64,000 bases of DNA, taken from assembly GCF_900156465.1 (NCBI RefSeq), contig NZ_LT707064.1:620001-684000 (forward strand), written 5' to 3'. The DNA comes from Pseudomonas sp. 7SR1. GTDB lineage: Bacteria; Pseudomonadota; Gammaproteobacteria; Pseudomonadales; Pseudomonadaceae. Made by a program: the position numbers and the translations under genes. A model generated the notes under the pieces. The model did no database searches. It saw nothing but the letters and a program-made list of their open reading frames with translations, and was not told the origin of the DNA. Below are positions 57,820 through 64,000 of this stretch, piece by piece; position 1 is the stretch's first letter, and each line of letters begins with the position of its first letter.

Positions 57820-59157
57820 TCAGGCAGAAACTTCACTAACAAGCTTCGCCAGCTCTTCGGCATAACCGCGGACCTGTATTTCATCCTCGCCTTCGACCAT
57901 GACGCGCACCAGGGGCTCCGTACCGGACTTGCGCAGCAACACGCGCCCACGTCCCGCCATCGCCTGGGTCACGCGCTCGCTGGCCTGCTTGACCGTCTCA
58001 TGCTCGAGCGGGTTCGCACCACCACCGAAACGCACATTGATCAGCACTTGCGGGCATTTGCGCAACGCTTGACGCGATTGGGCCAGACTTTCATTGCGCG
58101 CCTTGAGCGCCATCAACACCTGCAAGGCGGCGATGATCGCGTCGCCGGTCGTGGTGTGGTCGAAGCACACGATATGGCCGGAGTTTTCACCACCGATGAC
58201 CCACTCGCGCTCCAGCAGCTCCGAAATGACATAACGGTCGCCGACGTTGGCTCGCACGAACGGGATATCCAGGTCCGCCAGGGCCAGCTCGAGCCCGAGA
58301 TTGCTCATCAGAGTACCGACCACACCGCCCTTCAGCTTGCCGCGCTCATGCAGATCGCGAGCGATGATGAACAGCAGCTCGTCCCCATCCACGACCGTGC
58401 CGGTGTGATCGACCATCAGGACCCGATCGCCATCGCCATCGAAGGCGATCCCGATATCGGCCTGCTCTGCCAGGACCGCAGCCTGCAAGGCGTCGGTATG
58501 GGTGGAGCCACAGTTGTGGTTGATGTTCAGCCCGTTCGGCTGGGCAGAAAGCACCACGACATCGGCACCCAATTCGCGGAATACACTCGGTGCGACTTTA
58601 TAGGTGGCGCCATGAGCGCAATCGACGACGACTTTCAGCCCGGAGAAGCTGGTACCGGTGGGCACGCTGCCCTTGCAGAATTCGATATAGCGACCCGATG
58701 CGTCGTTGATCCGCGATACCTTGCCGATCTTGCTCGACTCGACCACCGTCATCGGGGTATCCAGCAGCTCTTCGATCATCAGCTCGACTTCGTCCGGCAG
58801 CTTGGTGCCCTTGCCGGAGAAAAACTTGATGCCGTTGTCATCATGGGGATTATGAGAAGCACTGATGACGATACCCGCCTGCGCATGGAAGGTACGCGTC
58901 AGGTAGGCAATGGCCGGCGTCGGCATCGGCCCCAGCAGCATCACATCGGCACCCGCCGAGGTCAGACCAGCCTCAAGAGCCGACTCGAACATGTAGCCGG
59001 AAATGCGCGTGTCCTTGCCGACCAGCACCTTGCAGGCGCCCATCTTGCGGAACGCCATGCCAGCGGCCCAGCCGAGCTTGAGCATGAAATCAGGTGTAAT
59101 GGGGTACTCGCCGACCCGACCACGAATGCCGTCGGTGCCAAAGTATTTCTTGCTCAT
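57820..59157 (-). CDS. glmM: Phosphoglucosamine mutase
   Basis: A 445-residue enzyme converting glucosamine-6-phosphate to glucosamine-1-phosphate for peptidoglycan and LPS. The phosphoserine is S101 in S-A-S-H-N-P, the metal loop D-G-D-G-D-R lies near 240 and the C-terminal phosphate-binding R-K-S-G-T-E-P near 405. The start follows GGAG, 16 bases after folP. Confidence 0.97.
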   Translation of the reverse strand: MSKKYFGTDGIRGRVGEYPITPDFMLKLGWAAGMAFRKMGACKVLVGKDTRISGYMFESALEAGLTSAGADVMLLGPMPTPAIAYLTRTFHAQAGIVISASHNPHDDNGIKFFSGKGTKLPDEVELMIEELLDTPMTVVESSKIGKVSRINDASGRYIEFCKGSVPTGTSFSGLKVVVDCAHGATYKVAPSVFRELGADVVVLSAQPNGLNINHNCGSTHTDALQAAVLAEQADIGIAFDGDGDRVLMVDHTGTVVDGDELLFIIARDLHERGKLKGGVVGTLMSNLGLELALADLDIPFVRANVGDRYVISELLEREWVIGGENSGHIVCFDHTTTGDAIIAALQVLMALKARNESLAQSRQALRKCPQVLINVRFGGGANPLEHETVKQASERVTQAMAGRGRVLLRKSGTEPLVRVMVEGEDEIQVRGYAEELAKLVSEVSA

Positions 59158-59173
59158 AAGTGCTCCGTCATTC

Positions 59174-60025
59174 TTATTCGGCTGATTCCACCGCTGCGAT
59201 CATCCGTACGATATCCATCGTTTCGGCCACATCATGCACCCGCAGCAGGCGCGCGCCTTTTGTAACAGCCAGGGCCGCGAGCGCAAGACCGCCATACAGG
59301 CGCTCTCCCACCGGTCGACCCAGGGCATTGCCTATCATGCTCTTTCGCGAGACGCCGACCAACAACGGCCGCCCCAGGGCATGCAATGCCTCCATGTGCT
59401 TGAACAGGCTCAGGTTGTGAGCCAAGGTCTTGGCAAAACCGAACCCGGGATCCAGCACGATCTTTTCGGCAGGGATACCCGCCGCGACGCACTGCTTCAG
59501 GCGTTCCGCGAGGAACTCGCCCACCTCCCGGGTCACGTCACCATAACGAGGATCGTCCTGCATGGTTCCGGGCTCGCCGAGCATATGCATCAGGCACACC
59601 GGCAGGCCGGTAGCCGCCGCGGCATCCAGGGCTCCATCGCGCCGCAAGGCGCGGACGTCATTGATCAGCCCCGCCCCAAGTCGCGCGCTTTCGCGCATGA
59701 CCGCCGGCGTGGACGTATCGACCGAAATTATGACATCAAGTTCGCGATGGATGCGTTCGACAATCGGCGCCACCCGCTCCAGCTCTTCGACGGGCGAGAC
59801 GGCTCGTGCGCCCGGCCGGGTCGATTCGCCGCCAACATCGATCAGCGTCGCGCCGGCCGCCACCATGCCTTCGGCATGCCGCAGCGCAGCATCGAGCTGG
59901 CTGTATCGGCCACCATCGGAAAAGGAATCGGGGGTGACATTGAGAATGCCCATGACATGCACACGGGCCAAATCAAGAACCCGGTTGCCGCAAAGCAACC
60001 GGGTCGAGGACTGTACAGAAGTCAT
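59174..60025 (-). CDS. folP: Dihydropteroate synthase
   Basis: A 283-residue TIM-barrel enzyme joining p-aminobenzoate to the pterin in folate synthesis, the target of sulfonamides. Signature segments are [15 protein letters not shown] (~25-39), [15 protein letters not shown] (~58-72) and D-P-G-F-G-F-A-K (~190). It begins 8 bases after the ftsH stop. Nothing suggests the sulfonamide-resistant type. Confidence 0.97.
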   Translation of the reverse strand: MTSVQSSTRLLCGNRVLDLARVHVMGILNVTPDSFSDGGRYSQLDAALRHAEGMVAAGATLIDVGGESTRPGARAVSPVEELERVAPIVERIHRELDVIISVDTSTPAVMRESARLGAGLINDVRALRRDGALDAAAATGLPVCLMHMLGEPGTMQDDPRYGDVTREVGEFLAERLKQCVAAGIPAEKIVLDPGFGFAKTLAHNLSLFKHMEALHALGRPLLVGVSRKSMIGNALGRPVGERLYGGLALAALAVTKGARLLRVHDVAETMDIVRMIAAVESAE

Positions 60026-60033
60026 TTCAAGCC

Positions 60034-61953
60034 TTAGACATCAGCAGCCGGACCACCGATCGGTGTTTCCGGGCGCTCGCCCTGTACCGCTGGAGGAGTA
60101 CCTGGAGTACCGGTACCACCCGACCAGTCGCGAGGTTCACGAGGAGGACGGCCCGCCATGATGTCGTCGATCTGCTCGGCATCGATGGTTTCATATTTCA
60201 TCAACGCATCGGCCATGGCATCAAGCTTGTCACGGTTGTCCGTAAGGATCTGCTTGGCGGTGCCGTAGCACTGGTCGATGATGCTGCGTACTTCGGAGTC
60301 GATCAGCTTGGCGGTATCACCCGAGAAACTGGCGTGCTGGCCGGTACCACCACGACCGAGGAACACCTCGCCCTCTTCTTCCGCATACATCAGAGGCCCC
60401 AGCTTTTCGGACAGGCCCCACTTGGTGACCATGTTCCGGGCAATCTGGCTGGCACGCATGATGTCGTTGGACGCCCCGGTGGTCACACCATCGAAGCCCA
60501 GGGTCATTTCCTCGGCGATACGACCGCCGTACAACGAACAGATCTGGCTGATCAAGGCACGCTTGGACAGGCTGTAGCGATCCTCTTCCGGCAGGAACAT
60601 GGTCACGCCCAGCGCACGACCACGGGGGATGATCGAAACCTTGTAGACGGGATCGTGCTCAGGCACCACCCGGCCCACGATGGCATGCCCCGCCTCGTGA
60701 TAGGCGGTGTTGCGCTTTTCCTTTTCCGACATGACCATGGTCTTGCGCTCGGCGCCCATCATGATCTTGTCCTTGGCCAGCTCGAATTCCTTCATTTCCA
60801 CGACGCGCTTGCCGGAGCGGGCGGCGAACAACGACGCCTCGTTCACCAGGTTGGCCAGGTCGGCACCGGAGAAGCCCGGCGTGCCGCGAGCGATGACCGC
60901 AGGAGCAACGTCGTCACCCATTGGCACCTTGCGCATGTGAACCTTGAGGATCTGCTCCCGACCACGAATATCCGGCAGCCCTACCACGACCTGGCGGTCG
61001 AAGCGGCCTGGACGCAACAGTGCGGGGTCGAGCACGTCAGGACGGTTGGTCGCGGCAATCACGATGATGCCGTCGTTCATTTCGAAGCCATCCATCTCCA
61101 CCAGCAACTGGTTGAGGGTCTGCTCGCGTTCATCGTGACCGCCACCCATGCCGGCGCCACGGTGGCGACCAACGGCGTCGATTTCGTCGATGAAGATGAT
61201 GCATGGCGCATGCTTCTTGGCCTGTTCGAACATGTCGCGAACACGGCTGGCACCCACGCCGACGAACATCTCGACGAAGTCGGAGCCGGAAATCGTGAAG
61301 AACGGCACCTTGGCTTCGCCGGCAATCGCCTTGGCCAGCAAGGTCTTGCCGGTACCGGGCGGGCCGACCATCAGCACGCCACGAGGGATGCGGCCACCCA
61401 GGCGCTGGAACTTGCCCGGATCACGAAGGAATTCCACCAGCTCGCCGACTTCTTCCTTGGCTTCGTCACAACCAGCGACGTCAGCCAGCGTGGTCTTGAC
61501 CTGGTCTTCGGAAAGCAGGCGCGCCTTGCTCTTGCCAAAGCTCATCGGCCCGCCCTTGCCTCCGGCACCGCCCTGCATCTGGCGCATGAAGAACATGAAC
61601 ACCGCGATGATCACCAGGATCGGGAAGCTGGCTACCAGGAGCTGGGTCCAGATACTTTGCTGCTCAGGCTGCTTGCCTTCGACCACGACATGGTTGTCCA
61701 CCAGGTCGCCGATCAGGCCATTGTCCTGGATGGCCGGACGAATGGTCTTGAAGCTGTCGCCATCGGTACGCTTGCCGGTGATCACATAGCCATCGACGGC
61801 AACGCGCTCGACCTTGCCATCCTTGACCTGCTGAATGAAGTCGGAATAGTTGAGGGTCTGCGGCTCGTTAGGGCTGGAGAAGTTGTTCATCACCGTCACA
61901 AGGACAGCGGCGATGATCAACCACAGGATCAGATTCTTTGCCATGTCGTTCAA
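60034..61953 (-). CDS. ftsH: ATP-dependent zinc metalloprotease FtsH
   Basis: A 639-residue inner-membrane AAA+ protease degrading misfolded membrane proteins and regulators. It has two transmembrane helices (about 7-24 and 104-123) around a periplasmic domain, Walker A G-P-P-G-T-G-K-T at 197-204, the AAA second region of homology, and the zinc motif H-E-A-G-H near 420. The TTG at 61953 (M-N-D-M-A-K-N) has AGAGGG seven bases upstream; the ATG three codons later lies 16 bases from that site, so the TTG is favoured. Confidence 0.97.
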   Translation of the reverse strand: MNDMAKNLILWLIIAAVLVTVMNNFSSPNEPQTLNYSDFIQQVKDGKVERVAVDGYVITGKRTDGDSFKTIRPAIQDNGLIGDLVDNHVVVEGKQPEQQSIWTQLLVASFPILVIIAVFMFFMRQMQGGAGGKGGPMSFGKSKARLLSEDQVKTTLADVAGCDEAKEEVGELVEFLRDPGKFQRLGGRIPRGVLMVGPPGTGKTLLAKAIAGEAKVPFFTISGSDFVEMFVGVGASRVRDMFEQAKKHAPCIIFIDEIDAVGRHRGAGMGGGHDEREQTLNQLLVEMDGFEMNDGIIVIAATNRPDVLDPALLRPGRFDRQVVVGLPDIRGREQILKVHMRKVPMGDDVAPAVIARGTPGFSGADLANLVNEASLFAARSGKRVVEMKEFELAKDKIMMGAERKTMVMSEKEKRNTAYHEAGHAIVGRVVPEHDPVYKVSIIPRGRALGVTMFLPEEDRYSLSKRALISQICSLYGGRIAEEMTLGFDGVTTGASNDIMRASQIARNMVTKWGLSEKLGPLMYAEEEGEVFLGRGGTGQHASFSGDTAKLIDSEVRSIIDQCYGTAKQILTDNRDKLDAMADALMKYETIDAEQIDDIMAGRPPREPRDWSGGTGTPGTPPAVQGERPETPIGGPAADV

Positions 61954-62135
61954 TTAACTACCCTCTGAAGCTGGCTCCGCTGACGGCGCGCGCCTCGCAT
62001 GATATTCACCGGCCTAACTTACTACATTACCTACGACCCTGGCAGGCGCCGTCTGTAACCCTTTGTGAAACTTTGACCGCATAATTTTCGTTACGCGACG
62101 TTTGCAATGCGAAATAAAAAAACCTATCGACCCTT

Positions 62136-62786
62136 TCAAAGACGCTCATCGCTGGCCGAACCCTCGATCCCGCGGAAGCCACGCGCCAACAGATACTGTT
62201 CGCGGGAGCGGTCGCGAGACGACAATGGCTTGCGCATCTGCACCTTGTCGAACAACTTGCGGATGCCCTTGTGGTATTCGTCGAAGCCTTCGCCCTGGAA
62301 GACCTTGATCAGAAAATCACCGCCTGGACGCAGAACCCGCCCGGCGAGATCCAGGGCCAGTTCGCTGAGAAACATCGCACGGGGCATGTCGACAGCCGCC
62401 AATCCACTCATATTGGGGGCCATATCGGAAATCACAAGGTCCACCTGCGTATTTCCGACGGCCTCCAGGATTTTCGCCAGCACGGCGTCTTCTGTGAAAT
62501 CGCCCTGGATGAAGGTCACATCGGGGATGCTGTCCATCTCCAGGATGTCGGAAGCGATCAAGCGACCTTGCCCGCCAATCAGACGACTGGTCACCTGGGA
62601 CCACCCACCAGGCGCCGCGCCGAGGTCGATCACGGTCATGCCGGGACGGATGAGCCGGTCCTTTTCCTGGATTTCCAGCAGCTTGTAGCTGGCACGCGAG
62701 CGATAGCCGTCTTTCTGCGCCATCTTGACGTATGGATCGTTGAAATGCTCTTTGAGCCAGTTCTGGCTAGTCTTGGAACGGGCCAC
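62136..62786 (-). CDS. rlmE: 23S rRNA (uridine-2'-O-)-methyltransferase RlmE (FtsJ/RrmJ)
   Basis: A 216-residue SAM-dependent methyltransferase modifying U2552 of 23S rRNA. The SAM loop is [10 protein letters not shown] (54-63), and K35, D121 (S-D-M-A-P-N) and K161 (L-I-K-V-F) match the catalytic K-D-K triad. It is upstream of ftsH with a ~180-base gap, as in the E. coli ftsJ-ftsH pair, and divergent from yhbY. Confidence 0.97.
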   Translation of the reverse strand: MARSKTSQNWLKEHFNDPYVKMAQKDGYRSRASYKLLEIQEKDRLIRPGMTVIDLGAAPGGWSQVTSRLIGGQGRLIASDILEMDSIPDVTFIQGDFTEDAVLAKILEAVGNTQVDLVISDMAPNMSGLAAVDMPRAMFLSELALDLAGRVLRPGGDFLIKVFQGEGFDEYHKGIRKLFDKVQMRKPLSSRDRSREQYLLARGFRGIEGSASDERL

Positions 62787-62892
62787 AGGCCACCTCTGAA
62801 TAAAAACGGGTCGTGATTAAGTGGGCGGTCCCGGACGCGCTCGGGTAAACTGGCCGCCGCTTTTTTACAAGATCAGACGCAGGGGTCAGATT

Positions 62893-63201
62893 ATGCCGCT
62901 CACTCAAGAGCAGAAGAAACAATACAAATCCATTGGCCACCATCTGAAACCGGTTTTGACTGTGGCTGACAACGGTTTGACTGAAGGTGTACTGGCCGAG
63001 CTGGAACGCGCCCTGAGCGATCATGAGCTGATCAAGATCAAGCTCAACATCCTCGATCGCGAAGCCCGCCTGGCTGCCATCGCTGAACTGTGCAAGGCCG
63101 GCAAGGCCGACCTGGTGCAGGTCATCGGCAAGATGGCGTTGATTTATCGCAAGAATTTCAGCGTCAACAAGCAACTGTCGAACGTTCACCGCTTCAAGTA
63201 A
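62893..63201 (+). CDS. yhbY: YhbY-family RNA-binding protein
   Basis: A 102-residue CRS1/YhbY-domain protein associated with pre-50S ribosomal particles. The domain covers nearly the whole length (L-K-P-V-L-T-V-A-D-N-G-L-T, E-L-I-K-I-K). The ATG at 62893 follows AGGGG; the frame extends to 62821, but the extra N-terminus is not conserved-looking. It is divergent from rlmE and the only plus-strand gene in the last 16 kb. Confidence 0.94.
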   Translation: MPLTQEQKKQYKSIGHHLKPVLTVADNGLTEGVLAELERALSDHELIKIKLNILDREARLAAIAELCKAGKADLVQVIGKMALIYRKNFSVNKQLSNVHRFK

Positions 63202-63214
63202 CGCCAATCAAAGC

Positions 63215-63619
63215 TCAAGGGTGCGCTTCGCGTACCCTGCCGCTCCACCCCGGAACCGGCTGCAGCACCAGCACCAAGCCAGAGAAACCCAGCACCAGGT
63301 AACTGAATACCTGCCACCGACTCGCATCCGGCCAGCCGAGACGCACCGCGAAGAACATCCCGCACGCATACAGCGCCATGAGCAGCAACTGCCCACGAAT
63401 GTCGCGCCATAGGCTCGAAAGGCCCTCGACCTGAACCAGTACCAAGGCCTGGAATACGACACACACTGCCGAGAAGATGACCAGCAGCAGCGTCAGCATG
63501 CCAGCTATTTCATCGATCAGCAGCGGCGCCAGGCCGATCCGACCCAGCACCGGCAGCATACCGATGTGCAGCAACCAGAGGCCGCCCACCCATAACATCT
63601 GGGTCAGCTGCCAAAGCAT
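63215..63619 (-). CDS. DUF4149-type small membrane protein
   Basis: A 134-residue protein with four predicted helices (about 5-25, 38-60, 77-95 and 102-122). It resembles the small membrane proteins labelled DUF4149 found between yhbY and greA in pseudomonads. The start at 63619 (M-L-W-Q-L-T) is chosen for the membrane start; the ribosome-binding site is modest, and the frame extends back over greA. Function is unknown. It is probably transcribed from greA. Confidence 0.82.
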   Translation of the reverse strand: MLWQLTQMLWVGGLWLLHIGMLPVLGRIGLAPLLIDEIAGMLTLLLVIFSAVCVVFQALVLVQVEGLSSLWRDIRGQLLLMALYACGMFFAVRLGWPDASRWQVFSYLVLGFSGLVLVLQPVPGWSGRVREAHP

Positions 63620-63647
63620 GGCGCCCGCTTTAAGCAGGCGGCCTCGC

Positions 63648-64000
63648 TCAGATGTGGCGGACTTCGACAATCTCGTACTCGATGACGCCACCCGGCGTCT
63701 TTACCGCGACCACATCCCCTTCCTCCTTGGCAATCAAGGCGCGGGCGATGGGCGAACCAACGGATATCTTGCCGAGCTTGATGTCTGCTTCGTCCTCACC
63801 AACGATCTGGTAGGTCACGCTTTCATCGGTTTCGACGTTGGCGATTTCCACGGTGGTACCGAAAATCACCTTGCCCGTATGCTCAATCGTTGTGACGTCG
63901 ATGATCACGGCGTTCTGCATGCGGCCTTCGATATCCCGGATACGCGCCTCGACCATGCCCTGTTCCTCGCGGGCGGCATGGTATTCGGCGTTTTCCTTGA
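63648..64000 (-). CDS. greA: Transcript cleavage factor GreA (partial, 5' end outside window)
   Basis: The C-terminal two-thirds of GreA, which rescues backtracked RNA polymerase by stimulating transcript cleavage. The window contains the end of the coiled coil ([13 protein letters not shown]) and the C-terminal FKBP-like domain, including [10 protein letters not shown]. The first methionine inside the window (63956) is internal; the gene runs on past 64000. carAB would be expected beyond it from the usual order. Confidence 0.97.
   Translation of the reverse strand, partial: KENAEYHAAREEQGMVEARIRDIEGRMQNAVIIDVTTIEHTGKVIFGTTVEIANVETDESVTYQIVGEDEADIKLGKISVGSPIARALIAKEEGDVVAVKTPGGVIEYEIVEVRHI

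Noticed and set aside
63218..63238. AGGGT-GCGC/GCG-ACCCT hairpin just after yhbY as a terminator
   Set aside because: It has no T run on either strand and lies within the coding end of the DUF4149 gene, so a terminator call is not supported.

Overview
This is a chromosomal segment from a fluorescent pseudomonad, most likely of the Pseudomonas fluorescens group. The coding sequence is GC-rich with Pseudomonas-like gene content. Several blocks follow the gene order I remember from P. aeruginosa: dppA...opdP-dppA-dppBCDF; speC-(Sel1)-piuC-piuA-piuB; MCP-ampE-ampD-DUF1631-nadC; and pnp-rpsO-truB-rbfA-infB-nusA-rimP-tRNAs-secG-tpiA-glmM-folP-ftsH-rlmE/yhbY-greA. Repeats of the 'gtgggagcgagcttgctcgcga' REP type, common in P. 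fluorescens, are also present.

Layout. 1-11047: a peptide-import locus with the last codons of one periplasmic binding protein, three complete DppA-like binding proteins, an OprD-family porin and one DppBCDF ABC permease. 11048-12093: a long inverted repeat and two small genes of unknown function. 12294-15268: a DctPQM-type TRAP dicarboxylate transporter. 15269-15551: a gap that appears to encode a structured plus-strand RNA ending in an orphan terminator. 15552-17135: prfC. 17488-21108: an OpuC/OsmVWXY-type betaine/choline ABC importer whose last intergenic junction carries a 166-bp palindromic element. 21521-22684: speC, preceded by another small-RNA candidate. 22773-29465: a Sel1-repeat protein, piuC, piuA and piuB (siderophore-iron uptake). 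29512-31053: Tat-exported phoD. 31256-38106: the fructose PTS operon fruBKA with divergent fruR and an exact Cra/FruR operator; tatD follows. 38939-46064: chemoreceptor, ampE, ampD, a DUF1631 protein and nadC. 46104-47346: a DUF6388 protein, an exported coiled-coil protein and tRNA-Thr. 47472-64000: mostly minus-strand housekeeping genes for RNA decay, translation, transcription, envelope precursors, folate and proteolysis, with tRNA-fMet and tRNA-Leu, ending inside greA.

How the genes work together. Nutrient acquisition dominates the first 38 kb (peptides, dicarboxylates, compatible solutes, iron, organic phosphate, fructose). The last 17 kb is the conserved information-processing cluster. 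I found no prophage, CRISPR array, toxin cluster or obvious horizontally acquired island, and no intact transposase. The window looks like core genome, and I do not claim an undescribed protein system. The most interesting material is non-coding: the palindromic TA-flanked element in the opuC operon, two candidate small RNAs (15358-15538 and about 21312-21400), and the REP/REPIN elements.
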